Shown piece after piece: positions 1 to 16,117 of a DNA stretch of 64,000 nucleotides. The notes below the pieces were generated by a model, which worked only from the letters and a program-made list of their open reading frames with translations, made no database searches and was not told where the DNA came from. Source of the DNA: Paramacrobiotus metropolitanus (Eukaryota > Tardigrada > Eutardigrada > Parachela > Macrobiotidae); NCBI RefSeq assembly GCF_019649055.1, contig NW_026570222.1:434001-498000 (forward strand). Direction: 5' to 3'. Both the position numbers and the translations under genes were made by a program. Positions within the stretch are counted from its first letter, which is position 1. Each line of letters begins with the position of its first letter.

Positions 1-3000
1 TATTTATTGCATGCTTTTTACTAAAAAAACAGTTTTGCAATTTGCATTACGTGAGATCATACTTACATAGAACCGTAGAACTACAAGGATATAAGTACAG
101 TATCTATATGTATTTTAATACAAAACAATACGCCTTTAAACTCAGAGTACATATAATTTCGTTATAAGGGTGTACGTACGGTCAATCTGTCTTCCCCGGG
201 CATTTCATATCCGGTGGGGCTTATTAACCGTCTGCCATATCCATCATGAGCTCAAGTGCCATAACCGGCGACTAAGTGATTTCTGTAAGGAAACTGACCA
301 GCGGTCAAATCCATTAGCGTGGCGGAAATGGAGATGCTTATCCCGGCAGATGGCGCGAAAAACACGGAAACGACAGCTACTTGCCATTTAATTTGATCAG
401 ACAAGAAAGAGTTCGCTCTGATCGTCAGTCTCGGAAAAGTAGCCTGAATCAACCGGACTTCATCTGCGGTAGATATGTATGTATGCACTACAGTCTACAG
501 ATACACGCTACTGTCTCAATACTGGGACATATAAATGAAATGCATACAGAATATGTACGCAAATGCAGAGACCATGCAGCAGTGATCTGTAATTCTGTGA
601 CAGACAGGCATGACAACAATAATATGCGACGTAGAAGACGGTAACCGCCTGCGGCAGATTCGGCAGATTCAGGGCCGTTTGACCACATCGCAGTGTAGTA
701 CGTATATGTGCGCTGCATCTGGGAAACCTACACCCATGACTGGTCTGGCAGAGTAAAATTTATATGTTGACAGAATGCGAAATGGCCGTGCTACCTATTG
801 TAAATATCTTCAAATCTGATGGAAGACGCTCTTCGTTTCTGCATGCCATGGTTTTATTATCATTGCTTTTTGTTGACATTTTCCTGTGCAATAGCGTAAC
901 TGAATTTTCCTGGATTTAAACGCTAAGCGTCCCAGTTCATGCATATGGTGGGTCAGTTTATTTAAGCTGCCGGTGTACAGTTTGAAGGACCCCGTTCTTA
1001 AGTATACAAACTGAAAATGGACCATCTGTGTTTGAAATACCTTACAACTGCCGTTTATACGTAGGTTTACATACAATCCGAATGTTTTCTTCGTGATGGC
1101 AGCTACTAACGTGATTTGAAATGTTTGAGCGTCGATTCCGAGCATCAAATAGATCCTTGACCGCTGTGACAGGTTTAAATACTTGGGACTGCTCGTATGC
1201 GATCGTGATGGAGCGCGCAAACAATTTCGACAGTTTGCATTCATAAGAAAATCGCCAAATGTATGCGAAGAAACTTTGGATTACACATGCATGAAAAAAT
1301 TATTGAGATTCGAAAGTCATTTTGTTGGTGTGATTCGGATTGTATCGTTTCCGGCGGACCAATTAATTAACTTGGACATATTCAGCAAGCTTTTACGCCA
1401 CCGTATCGGTTTTCACTGTTGAAGGTTGATACATGGATGATCATTTTCCGATTAGCAAGTAATACAGCATATATGTAAGTGGTTAATAAATTGCTTTATC
1501 TTGCAACAAAATTTACGATTAGGATAATAGGTTGCAAATACTGACGCTGATCGTACAATCGAGAGCAGCTGTGCCTAATTGCTAGGTTGGGTTAAAAATG
1601 TAATGTACAGATAGAAGAACTACCAAATATTATATGGTTTACTGGCCATTCTTGAAATACAAATTTCTCGTATAGTTTTTCCTGGTTTACACGTGCTGAA
1701 AAATTATTACACTGCTTTCGCACATATGTAGTTCCAATAAATGTAGGACAGATCCTTATGTTATTCTGTCTTCAGTCAACAAGGTCATTGAGTAATTTTA
1801 GAAGTTGTTCGATGTCCCTATTAACCAATGGAACTTCTTCAAAAAATTCACGGTCATAGACAACTGATTTCGTTCTTTCGGTAGAGCGGCGCAAATTTCA
1901 CATAGATTATTGCAGGGCTTCTAGAACAAAATTTTAGAATAGGTCCAGCTAGATATTCGTCTGCAGTTTTACTTTTCTGAACGCTCGTTTTCTGTTGGTG
2001 CAATTTTTTTACTTGAGCCAAGGCGTTACAGTAATGCAGGATATTTCGTATTTTTTATAAGTTTTGGGCCAAACCGCCACGACATACAACGAGTGGATTT
2101 CTTTACTTACTCTTTGGCTCTGCAGCATTGCACATACAGGTGGAAGTTATGTGGAATATTTTAATTTGCGAAGTCAAGCCTACGTAAGCATACCTTATAA
2201 ATATAATTTTTGCAAGAAATTGTGGCTGCCGGTATGACAGATCGATGATTCGCGGTGTAGCGATATATTATTAAATGCATGGCGCATATAATAAGCAAGT
2301 TTTCTTCGGTAAAATTGAAAGCCAATTTAAACCTAAATTTTTTAATTTTTTTTCGTGGTAAAACCCAGCAGGCCGATCTCACCAACCTGAAAAATATTCT
2401 ATCCAGTGAAGGCTGACTAGTGACTACTGTACATTCTCGCCTGTTTTTGCAACCAGAAATTCAACTCCTGCATTTTTTTTTAATTTAATGTCCCATAATA
2501 AAGGTGTGCTTTTTTATTTTTCATAAACATTCGATAATGCTTTAACTTACAGTACAATTTACAATATCTTACCTTACTTTTGTGGTTGAGGTTCGAAATT
2601 GCACGAAGTTGTCATAATATGTAACAACGTCTCTAGTAGCGGTGTCGAGTGTTTCTATTCGTTTGTCTTGCATTTGTATTATTAGTTTGAGAATTCTCTT
2701 TAAACTATATGCAACCAACTAAACAATGCCACTGACATACATAAAGTACAGAGAGTGAAAACTTATTTCAAGGTTATGACAATAATTTTCTTGTCTTAAG
2801 TGTTAAGCTACTGTTTTGTTGACAAATAAAAGAAATAGCTGAAACAATCCATAAAACATTCGCACCACATGCCCCTGTTGTTTCTGTCAAAGAATAGCAG
2901 TTAGGTTTGATTGATGCAGACAGAACTTTGACGGAGACCATTGACACTTCTCTTAGCAATCAGAATCCGTAGCCATGCTTAACACTGTTACCCCTATTAG

Positions 3001-3446
3001 GATTATTTAACACTTGAAGAAAACAAACTATGCTCAACATAGACCATCTTATACTCGTACTTAACAATGGTACGTCAGCGAAAACCGATGCCGGTTGCTG
3101 TGTTGATGAAACAAGTGTTTCGATGCCCAAGAGTGTTGCAGGCTTGCAGCAAATCAGCAAATACTTCTGCGTTTTTACTTTTTTGGTAATGAGAAGTTTA
3201 CACGTTGATAATGCATAACTTCCGGTGATGAAACCACATTTCTCCATTATAAAACTGCGATATGGGTATCGTTGTTTTTAAACATGGACACCGGGCATTT
3301 AATCAGAAAATTTTTGTGTCGAATTGTTTATTTTCCAGAACTTCATAAACAACTCTTGCCTCAGTCGGATTTACGTACCATTTTTACAATAGTTTGCTCT
3401 TCTGCAGTAGCACTTTCGCTGATTGTAAATGTTGTTTTTTTTGTTT
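1..3446. other. No gene recognised; upstream of liprin-beta
   Basis: Short open frames occur on both strands, but none looks like a known protein and none chains through splice sites into a longer frame. The stretch is AT-rich. It probably holds the liprin-beta promoter and an untranslated first exon, because a good splice acceptor (polypyrimidine tract then CAG) ends at 3450. I see no RNA gene or mobile-element end here. Confidence 0.5.
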
Positions 3447-3450
3447 GCAG

Positions 3451-3546
3451 ATGCCACACATATGCGACTCCAGTTGTTAGCTTTCACGCTCTTGCCGGCA
3501 TCCAAACAACCGATACTCTGATAAGTGACCACTGACATCTGCGAAA
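3451..3546 (+). promoter_or_regulatory. 5' leader of liprin-beta with a short upstream ORF
   Basis: A T-rich tract followed by CAG at 3448-3450 looks like an acceptor for an exon that carries the liprin-beta start at 3547. The first bases of this exon are an ATG opening a 9-codon frame that ends in TAG at 3480. Such upstream frames commonly reduce translation of the main frame; that effect is inferred here. Confidence 0.4.
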
Positions 3547-6500
3547 ATGCCTACTTCCCACATAAACGGAAACTCTGAGTTGGCGGAGTCAGGGAAATAT
3601 TCCAACAACGTACTTCTTGCTGCGCTGCAAGAAATGGATGCAATTATTGCCGGTAAATTTTACTTACGACTAGTTGACAACCGTTAGTGAAAGCGAGGTA
3701 CTTGTACATATAAGTAGGATAGCCTTGGTGATAGCATAAATTATGGGACCAAACTCACCAGTGTTAAAACGGGATTTTCTTAAAAAACTTGCGCAACTAG
3801 CAATGTCGCGTAATAAAAATAAACCAGTATAAAATTTCGAAAAGCACTTTAAGCAGTAAATCGCACACTGGATTTTCCGTTTTTAATCTTGTGAATTTTG
3901 CAGTGAAGGATTATACGAGTTTTTTATCATCCATCACAAACCAAACTACTCGTACCAAACTAGCTGCACAAAATAATTATAGTGACGATGCAGGCCGTAA
4001 TTGAAACGTCTTGTGTAATCCATAAACTTTCTTCTTCAAAAGGAATTTTACGTTAAATAATCAAATAACCACTTTCAAAACCATAATCAACAACGTTAAA
4101 ATGAAGTTACCGAATCATCAATGTTTTGTCATCACATTATTTACATGCATGTTAGTGACCCTGACAATCGCTGTTGATGACCTGTAAGCACACGATGTAC
4201 GGATTTACTTACATATAATTCACAGTTCGGCTCAAATATTCAGGCACTGAACCTTGTGTAATTAGACGACAGTCGCAGTAATCACTTAAATTCTCATATT
4301 AATATTATTAATGAAGCACAGGACCCCCACTACTGTTCAGTGATGTTTGTAAATAATCCTGTTACAGAGTCCAAATTATGTTTGGATAATATGCCGGAAT
4401 CCACGCCAGCACGCGCAGTCCACAATGGACACACGCCGGCATCCTGCGATCAGCTGTCCACTGCCGGCTTATCTCTGGATAAGCTGTCCCAGTCATTAGA
4501 GGTTCTCAGCGGAACAAACGGTCGGCTGGTGGGCATGAATGGCTCCGTGCCGGGCAACATATCAAAATTCGCCGGCCAATTGGAAGCGACAGCACTCTCC
4601 AAGAGCGTTCCCAAGATAAATAGCTATCGTGTTGCTCCCGCACAAGCGTCAGTCATTCTACAATTGGCAGATGAACTGAAAATTCAGATCCAACTGGCCT
4701 GCAATGACGGCCGGAATGAGGCCAAAAGTTTAACCAAGGATACGCGGCGGGTTCTCAGAAATTGGCTACTGGAGGCCGACGACATAAAATCCCGAAATCG
4801 TGTAAGTTTCGGCCGAGACCCAATACTCAACTACAGAAATTCTGCGGTATCAGTAATTTATTACTAATTACAGCATGGTAGAATGCTTTTAGCGATTCTG
4901 AGTTTCTGAGAGGAAAAATTAACGTGTTAACCGCTATTGACTACGAGTATTGGTATAAATTTTAAGTATTTAGGTAACAGTTTGTACAGTAAAAATGCCG
5001 TAAAGGGAAATTTTTTGTCGTCAAAGGCATCTCGCCAAAATACGTATATATATAGGCAAAAATTTGACCGCCGCCCACTGTCACAGCACATGGAAACCGA
5101 AAGCTACGAATAATCCGTCTTTTGCAAAGACATTAACATCTGCGGTTAATCTCAAACTAAAGTTGATCAAAAGAACCAAAGGAAACTTTCCGGGGCCAAA
5201 TTACGTAACTGACATCCCTTTAAATATGAGGAAACCATGGTGTCAAAATGTTCTGTGACATGATTTTGACAATGTGCGCTCGCGTTACGGCTGAGTACGC
5301 GGAATACAAGTCAAAACATTCATCCATTTTGGCCGGCACAAATATCATCCCAAGCAGATGGACTAGCGCTTTTTATGTTTTCGCCTGTTAACGCCCCGGA
5401 ATTCACACAGAGATGCCGACATCATGATGGGTTGGAAATGATCGGGTTTCCTTCCGCTGCTACTCTGGCCGGGAGAGTTATTTTGAGCCGGAAGTTTTTG
5501 CCGAATCGAAAGGATCAACAGCTAGTGTGCTCATTAGCGAGCTCAATTTGATTCTGCAGATAGTTATCGCGTATGTGCGCTTTTACGCACGAGTTTGTTC
5601 CATTATGCGGTCGTTAGCACAAGTCAGTTTTTCTTTCACGAGCGGAGATGCTCAAGCATAACGCCATCTTTTATGTCCGTTGCACATGTTTGTGAAAAGA
5701 AAATATTGTTCCGACAGTTTCTGTTGTTTTTCTCTCATAAGAAGGGAAAATGCATCCGGAAAGTGTGCAGTTAGAAAGTCCGGTTACTCACCCGTCGAAA
5801 CCATCACTATCAAAAAATTCCCTCAACAAGGATAGTGCAACCGAGCAGCATGTGCATGCGATGATGGGAACGAATTATGGGGATGAATTTGTTCTACCGA
5901 ATTTTTCACCGGTACTCTCATCCCGACGCCAAGTGTGGCGTCCGGTTCCGCTTCGCCACGATGTGTCGTCGAACGGCACCAATAGTTTACCGCGGCTGCG
6001 CAAAGCCTTTCCGGATGGCAGCCGCACATTTGTTCGCGACAATCAGGGACGACGATCACGACCTTCCTCACTGCATTTTCCTTCTGAGCAGTGCAGCAAC
6101 GGATTATCGTCCGATCCGGCCATTTATGGCGGCAATTACGACAGCGGTTATTTCGATAATTATTCATGCTCGTGCCTAAATACTGCCGCTCACAGCTCAC
6201 AATCAGCGTACAACCGAGCTTTCTCAGGGTGTGGTCATAGCTGGGAAAATTATGACGAACTGGTTCGTAGATTGTACTTTCGTGTAGTATTGTGTTTTGT
6301 CAGTAGCCTTATTGTCAGTGCCGTCGCACTGCAGGTATATGACTTATTCAAAATTCTGAATAATTCATATCTGCAAGCATTTCTGGGTGAAGTGTTAAGT
6401 GCAGCCGACTGCCATTTCGGTTGTCCGCTTATCGGCTTGTAAACAGTGACGAAGTGCAGGGGTAATAAATTCGCTGTTACGCCGTTTGGTTATCAAAACT

Positions 6501-9500
6501 CCGGAGCATCGCCATGCAGTATGTGTGCGCAGTGTAGTGGAAGTTAACTATCCATGTTTGTCCTTAAATACAGTGTAGCGGAGAATCCTTATCTGCATCA
6601 GCGTGGATTCCGAGTCGTGATTAAAAAGTATGTGGCATATGGTTTTGCAGAGCATTAATGGAGGGAACGACCATTTGAGCGATGCCGTTAAACGTCTTGA
6701 AGCTGAGCGAAATAGTCTTCAAAGGCAGTTGCAAATCGTTAGCGAACGGATGACTACGCAGTCGGACAAAATTCGGCAACTCCAGAATCTTCTCATCGAT
6801 AAAAGCTGCCAACTGGAAAATACTGAAGCGCTGTTACGTGAGGTAAACAAGTAAAATTTCGTAAAATTTTTTTGTTTGCTAGCTTTTTTTAACACTTGGA
6901 TCTGATTTAATGCAGACGAATTTCGGAATTACGACTATGGTAGAAACGATAAATATAATAGTGGCTTCAGAAATACAGTATCAATACGTATTGCAGTTAT
7001 ACGTATCTTTATGCGCAACTATACGAATAATTCTCCAGATGATTCGTCATTTCACTTCAGAGCTTGTATGTTCGATCGTATAAAAACTTTTACTGTATCG
7101 GAACTTTTGACAACTAATTTAGAGACTCCTCTCCCAACTGACTTTCTGACTATATGTGAAATTCTACGTTAGTACTAGTGTTAAGTTTTAAAGTACATGA
7201 ATTACGTGATAATACTTGTGAATGATCTGCATTCCGAGATACTTGAAAGACGTTTCATTATTTGCTTTATGCAATAAGAGAAGTGCCGGTGCGATAATGA
7301 TAACGGCGTACTTCAGTACTCCACTAATCATAATGTGAAACGAAACCATGAGTTCTGCATTGTCCACGCACGTTGTCGTAAATGCATAAGACTGCTGCAA
7401 AGTGGCAGGTAATTCTGTTGTGCTGTTGAGATGTACCACTCGGAATGGCCGGGATAAACATTTTTACTGTTAACAAATTTCTTCCAAAGTTCTTTACTCA
7501 GAGATGATTTTTTTTAGTTTTTGACGCTTTCGTGCCAGTTGTTGACCTATCTTTTTTCATTCAGGAATCACTCTCTCGATCGGCACTGGAAAGTCGTAAA
7601 GTGGACCTGTATGGCGAAGTGAAAGATATGCGGGCAAAAAAATTGGCAGCCGAAAAGGAAATGCTGGCGCTGGAAAGTAGATCACCGCATATCAAGGTAT
7701 CCGTTTAAAGTGGCCAAGTTATTTTTGAGGATGTTGCTCGCAGCACAGCGCAACAGTGTGTTATATATTGACTTGATGGATATGATCCTGATAGCGGCAG
7801 CGGGCACCGACGCCCGCCGACACATGTGTGTACCGAAAAGATTTGATGTGCTCTCAATTACCCACAGGAAACACACTTGGTGCAGAATGGATCGGATTGT
7901 GATCGGCTTAATGGGCCAGTTAAATCAGGATCCGTAAACACGGCTGCGCATGCACACGGTATAACCGAAAAATTCTACCAATATATACAGAAAATAAATG
8001 GAAATATGTAGTTGTAATCACCCAAATATTGCTCTTATTAAGCTTTTACTAATCATAGTGATTTGATCGCTTTACAGATATCACACAGGACACTTTAGAA
8101 AAAACTGTGCAATTGTTATCGGAAAAGCTGGATGAAAAAGTATGAATAATTAACTGATTTTATTGATTAAGCAGGCTGGGTTGACACTTGGCAGTAGCGT
8201 AATTGTGTTGTTGCATCAGTATTTGCGGCGATATTTAAATCAGCATTTCCATTTCATACGGATTCGTTTTTTTAGGACAGAAAAATTCGACAATTGGAAA
8301 GCTTACTGCACCGCCAAAATAATTATAATGGTACGCTCGCTACCTTTTTCGAAAAAATTACTTCAGCCAGGCGAATTTTCTGACTCGAAGTTTTGTCTGC
8401 CGACAGATAGGTCAGCCGTCGTAACGAATGGAAATGGGTTTACTGCCAACAGCTCTAATCCAGTCGATGTAAGAAAAAAGCTGCACATAAAGCACAGCGT
8501 AATACATGATCGAATCATACTTGCAACAAGTGCGTGTATCATTTCGCATGTGTGTCCGCAGCCGTAAAGGCATAAACCGAAATGCTCACAAAGTATATTA
8601 TTATTTATTGTATATACTGAGTTCGTAAGCAATGGGATTTGGTAATCTGAAATTTGATTACCTCTGTTTTTTGTAAACGATGCCACCGCCCTCAGTTATC
8701 ATGCAGTTAAAATTTTGCATACTCGTATTGCTTATAATTTTATACATTTTATATGGACAACCAGATGGTCATATTATGCATTCTGTTAGCTGACAGTGTA
8801 TTGTAGCAGTAAATTCAGAAGCGAGTGGGTTTTTCTTAGGCATAAGCACCTCTTGCTTCCTCTGTGTATATAAAATCCCTCCTGCGCATTTGTTTATTGT
8901 CTTTTGCAAAACCGTTGTGTTGCCGACTGGTTCGTGGTGTTGACGCATGCGCAACTACTTATAACCGGTCCAGCACACACGAGCATCAAGTGGCTGAATG
9001 CTAAAGGTCTTGTTTAACTTGTCGGTTGCAATTTGTATGTAAACAAATAAATTACGTAAAAGTTAGAGTTTTTTCATTGGATCCGTGCCCTTGCTGAAAG
9101 ATTATGATATAACAAATTTAGCCATTGTTTTCGGCATTCCTTTTCCTTTCAAATAATCAAGCGAAAATCAATTAGTGATCGACTAAATTAAGAGCGCCAT
9201 TTGCGCATTAAGAACTCCGAGTCAGGCTGTCCGCTTTACCCATACTTATTGTATTTGAAATTGGATTAATATTAATTTTAAGAAATTGGATGGTTGCCGA
9301 AAATTATGTGTGCATTTTCAGTCACGCGACGGCGGAAAACCGCCCCATACATCTCGTCTCTATCCATCAACAACGATTCCTAACCGACGTCACAATTCTG
9401 CGGCATTGGCCCACGCTAACTTAGCGCACAGCATCTCTGTCGGATCGGACGATAGTCTAACGGTACAAATTGACAAAACAGCCTTTCGAAAGTGCACTGC

Positions 9501-12500
9501 TTTGCCATAATATCTTTCATCATAACAGAAATACGCGGACTCCTTGCCCGCCTCCGAGGGAAACGGAATCAGCAGTGCCACCAACACGGGGTCACGCCGA
9601 CGCGAATCCTCCAGTAGGTTGAGTAGTACAACGCGGTCGCGCAGCACCGATGCCCGGCACTGGCGTTCCGACCGGCACAAGCTTTCGTCCGGCTCCTTTC
9701 GCGTGTCGCCTGTGTCGCCTTCGAAAAGCTTTGGAGAAAAACTCTCTCTTATCTCTGCTTCTTCTTCCTGGAATTTTCTCCGCAATCGCAGTAGCAGCAA
9801 CAGCAATGCTAATATTGCGTTGCGCGATTATATTCAGGAGATCAATCGCAGCAACAGTGTGCCCAATCTTGGACGTGTCGGTGCGTAGGTGGTGGGCTTG
9901 CTTATTTCAGTTCGCTCTTCGCTTTTCTGTTTTTTATTGTTCACAGTTCATATTGTTTGCTTTGGGCTTTGAACTCGGGTTCTTTTCTTCATCTTGCTTT
10001 TTATGTCTGCTTTACGTGCTAATTTTTTATATTCATCATGCTCAAGATAAAATACATACGTAATCTTTTAGTTAACGTTACCGATTTACCGAAGATTCGT
10101 ACTACATCTACGGTGGTATGAGAATAAGATGTCGTATTTGTAATTCGGTTCGTATATATTTTATGGGCAACTTGGTTTATTTGCTACTTGGTTTATTTTT
10201 GAAGGACTCGAGAAATTTATCTGCATGGTTATCCATATTTATCTAGGCAGTGAATCTGACCGGTTAAGGTGCTCGACACCAAAGAGCGGATCCTCAGATG
10301 AAAGGAAACAAGGCACCCTGCGGAGATTTTTTGAAAAGTAAAAATGATCCAACCGAATCCAATAAAATGGTTCTTACGTCTTTTGAAAAACCCAGTTGAC
10401 CATAATGATTTGAATTAGCGCTTAATGCATGCAAATCTTAATTTGAGAACCGGCTTTCTATTCCGAATCCATCTTTTATGAAAAATTTCGATACAGTACG
10501 TTTTCATTAATTTTTGCTATCTATTAGGTTTACGAGGGGTAGCTCTTCTGCTTTAAACGAAGAACAACCTTCCCCGCAAACGTTTAAACGGGGCGGCATA
10601 CGCGCCACTGCCGGTCCGCGTCTACAGCGAACAATGAATAATGCCCCGAAAAAATGGTAGGTGGATTATGTGTTGCGTAAATGTCAAAGGTCAATATCAG
10701 CAGTCCGCATTGCAGCACGGATTACGATTTATTTTATTATAAACTTTTAGCGCAGTAAGTGTACATTTTCTTCCTTGAATTTAGGGATGCAAGCGTTCCA
10801 CTTTCTCAGTGGAGTCATGAACAGTTAGTGCAGTGGTTGGAAGAAGAAGTACAGCTGCCTTTGACACACGCTGGGAAAGCATGGATTACAAATGGTGAGG
10901 ATCTGCTGAAAACAAACCCCGTCCAGCTGGAAAAGGTATGTTACCCTAACGCATCATAATTTACTGGTTTCACTATCATTTAAGGCGAATGGACGGTTGA
11001 ATCGAAAATTAATAACAAAATTTAATTGCGTTGTAGATGCTCGGGTTGTATCATCCATTGTACAAAAAAAAGCTGATTCTGGCAATCAAAGCTCTGGAAG
11101 AAAACGATACCAGCCCCTTGAACAAGCTTGATTATTTATGGGTACTGAGATGGCTGGACGATGTAGGATTGCCGCAGTACAAAGTACGGATGTTCGAAAA
11201 AGCTCGGCATTAATTCCCTTCTCTCCGATATGCCACACTGCTATAGTAGTGTACTAGTAATCACCGGTAACATAGCTAGTAAAACAAAAAAAAAATGTCG
11301 CGGCAGATTCTACGATATTGTATTCCACAGTGAATGTTTAGAATCAAAACACTAGGTTTTTATTAAAGTGATAATTATTTAAAACTACTTTTTAGGATGT
11401 GTTTGCTGAGGCTCGCGTTGACGGAAGGGTTCTTAACTACTTGACAACGGTACAGAATTGTGATTTCGTGCATTGTTTGTTACATACACTAAACAAACAT
11501 GACTTTTTATGCAGGACGATCTGTTTTTACTGAAAATTACCAATGCGCTTCACCATGCATCCCTAAAGCGTGGAATTCAAATACTGCGTCATTGTGGTTT
11601 CAACCCGGCCTTAATAAGGAGGCGACCTTTCAAACCTGATGTAAGAGAATCTCGCTTTGTTAAAGGACATGCTGGAACCATAACTTCTTTACCACTTACA
11701 ACAGAGAATAACATCCGGAACCCGAGTTACGTGGTTTAAAAATTGTTTTTTTTGACGTAATTACTTTTTCATAGATCCCGAATGAAAGTCCAGACTGTGT
11801 GATATATTGGAGTAATCATCGTGTTATGGAATGGCTTCGCGCGTTAGACTTGTCAGAGTACGGCCCGAATTTGTAAGTTTTGAAGGGTGTTAAACTGTTA
11901 ATGATGTTCAGATTTTTCTACTGTCGTATTTGACGTTGACTAAACAAAGGTCAAAAATTTGAAGTGAGTGAAAAGGGAACTGTTTTATTTAGGCGCGGTT
12001 CTGGAGTCCATGGTGCTTTGATGGTACAGTAGAGCGCACTGAATTCCGACTTGCGATATAATGATATTAACTGGTAAGCTTAATAATGGCTGTTATCCTT
12101 CGCCACAGATTCTCGAAGATCGTTTCAATGCGGATATTCTGGCTGAACTGCTGTCAATACCGCCCAGCAAAACATTGTTAAGGCGCCACTTGAATAAAAG
12201 TTTTACCGAATTGGTTGGGAATCAGATTATGAGACACAAACGGTCGGCCAGCGCGGCTTCCGGCTACGCTCCCCTTTCGCCTCACCTAAAACTAAAGGTA
12301 GGCAAAAACCTAAACTTTCACCGGTATTTGATTACACCCCTTAAAGTATTTCGCTAAGCAAAACAAGTAGAACAATTTCGCTAAGCAAAACGCTTCAACA
12401 AATTTTTTTATTTAGCCAACAAGACGTGGCTTCAGTTTACACCGAAGGCGTGGAAAATTAGAAATGGATGCGCAGGACTACCTTTGCCCGCCTGATCTCA

Positions 12501-12646
12501 AGGTTGACTTGGATGCATTTGTGATCGATAAGGAAACCGTTCGCGACGAAAACTCACCAGCAAACGGCAATGTGAACAAATCTCTTGCCAGTAGCAACAG
12601 CCAACTGAGTGTGCCTTCGCCAACTGTTTTGTCCTTAACAATTTAA
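3547..12646 (+). CDS. PPFIBP1-like: Liprin-beta (PPFIBP1/2-like) scaffold protein, 18 exons
   Basis: Liprin-beta is a scaffold that binds liprin-alpha at cell-cortex and presynaptic sites. I read 18 exons: 3547-3652, 4341-4801, 6651-6842, 7565-7696, 8089-8139, 8276-8330, 8407-8468, 9322-9462, 9529-9884, 10528-10656, 10785-10935, 11037-11183, 11396-11449, 11515-11640, 11775-11872, 11993-12023, 12109-12297 and 12416-12646. All phases join and give 903 aa. The N-terminus has the family signature (ALQEMDAIIA, like human ALEQMDGIIA). Exons 3-6 encode a short coiled coil. The RGGIRATAGPRLQR motif precedes three SAM domains. The second contains LDYLWVLRWLDDVGLPQYK, and the third contains HRVMEWLRALDLSEYGPNL followed by RGSGVHGALM, both hallmarks of liprins. 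The coiled coil is shorter than in vertebrates (human PPFIBP1 is about 1,000 aa). It could equally be called PPFIBP2-like. Confidence 0.93.
5750..6442 (+). CDS. Intronic ORF, possible alternative first exon with a membrane segment
   Basis: A 230-codon open frame lies wholly inside the second liprin-beta intron on the same strand. It is serine-rich and polar for about 180 residues, then has one hydrophobic stretch (VVLCFVSSLIVSAVALQ) near residues 178-194. A strong donor, CAG|GTATATG at 6333/6334, falls in phase 0 right after that stretch, and the next liprin exon (6651) starts in phase 0. The frame could therefore be an alternative first exon joining a membrane anchor to the liprin coiled coil. 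Read without splicing it is a 230-aa nested protein. I recognise no family, and no transcript evidence is available here. Confidence 0.4.
   Translation: MHPESVQLESPVTHPSKPSLSKNSLNKDSATEQHVHAMMGTNYGDEFVLPNFSPVLSSRRQVWRPVPLRHDVSSNGTNSLPRLRKAFPDGSRTFVRDNQGRRSRPSSLHFPSEQCSNGLSSDPAIYGGNYDSGYFDNYSCSCLNTAAHSSQSAYNRAFSGCGHSWENYDELVRRLYFRVVLCFVSSLIVSAVALQVYDLFKILNNSYLQAFLGEVLSAADCHFGCPLIGL
12348..12392 (+). repeat. Direct repeat of 16 bp in the last liprin-beta intron
   Basis: The word TTTCGCTAAGCAAAAC occurs twice, about 12 bp apart, just before the final acceptor. It looks like a local slippage duplication. No function is evident. Confidence 0.6.
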
Positions 12647-12665
12647 GGACTGTTTACTTTCATAT

Positions 12666-12671
12666 TTTATT
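12666..12671 (-). terminator. Probable CDK8 polyadenylation signal
   Basis: TTTATT on the plus strand (AATAAA on the minus strand) lies 213 bp past the CDK8 stop and only 20 bp past the liprin-beta stop. If both genes use their nearest signals, their 3' UTRs overlap almost completely in antisense. Confidence 0.35.
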
Positions 12672-12876
12672 TATGTTCTGAAGTTTATCACAAAGTTTAA
12701 ATCAGTGTAAATCTAAACAATGCGACTCGTAATGTGTTTCCTTAGCCGAAAATCATCAACAGTATCACCTGAATGTCTAGCAATGAAAGCACTTAAGCAA
12801 ATCTTGCACTCGTCACAGTTTGAAAGAAAAAGCATCACAGATGAATCATCAGAAAGCTAGCTAAGCGTACTTGACT

Positions 12877-12882
12877 AATAAA
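12877..12882 (+). terminator. Liprin-beta polyadenylation signal
   Basis: AATAAA lies 231 bp past the liprin-beta stop and one base before the CDK8 stop codon on the other strand. It is the first canonical plus-strand signal after the stop. If used, the liprin 3' UTR runs up to the CDK8 coding end. Confidence 0.45.
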
Positions 12883-12883
12883 G

Positions 12884-15575
<2,692 letters not shown>

Positions 15576-15871
15576 TATTTTCTGGATATCCAGCAGCGTC
15601 AAAAGGGATGCAAGGAAGCGATACCGCTACGACCATTTAACGATCAGCAAGTATCTGCCACAAATACGGAAAAGAATCCTTTGCGCTGGTATCTCTGTTA
15701 AACAAGTTTTGCTCAACGATCCGGAACCTTCTGATTGTCGATGAATAATGAGTCGTATGAGTTCTCACTTATGGTTAGGGCTCTGTATAAACAGTGAAAT
15801 GGTGATTTGAAAATTAATGGTACATAAACATCATTTTCATTGTGAATAACGTGATCGCCGCCTTGTGCACT

Positions 15872-15877
15872 CAGTGC
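15872..15877. repeat. Target-site duplication, left copy (CAGTGC)
   Basis: CAGTGC abuts the outer end of the left inverted repeat and is repeated exactly at 27302-27307 beyond the right one. A perfect 6-bp match at both outer ends supports a single insertion event. Confidence 0.85.
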
Positions 15878-16117
15878 TATGGCGTACCGATTGCGCAAAC
15901 GTTTTACGAACAAACGTTTTTTAGTTTTCAATCAAATGTTACACACATATAAATCTGACAAATGTTTATCAACAAATTTCTAACAAACAAATGCCATTGA
16001 CAAATGCTTTCGTTACCAGACAAATGTTTTTCACTATCAGACAAATGTTTGTTGACAAACATTTGTCTTTTACTGACAAACGTTTTTCACTATCAAACAA
16101 ATGTTACTGACAAATAT
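15878..16117 (+). repeat. Left terminal inverted repeat
   Basis: About 240 bp that match the right end in reverse complement. The first 69 bp are identical, and about 6 mismatches occur over the first 160 bp. The inner part is built from repeats of the type TGACAAATGTTT, plausible transposase-binding sites. At 16040-16067 a perfect 12-bp stem (GACAAATGTTTG, loop TTGA) is present here and missing from the right end, so the left repeat is some 30 bp longer. Confidence 0.88.

Noticed and set aside
810-1244. 144-codon minus-strand frame in the left gene-free region
   Set aside because: No recognisable motif, no splice partners and overlapping frames in other phases; insufficient support.
15713-15931. 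Open frame (-) beginning MKTKKRLFVKRLRNRYAI, identical at its start to a plus-strand frame at 27248-27619
   Set aside because: The shared protein start is just the translated terminal inverted repeat; the frames diverge at the transposon boundary and have no coding character.
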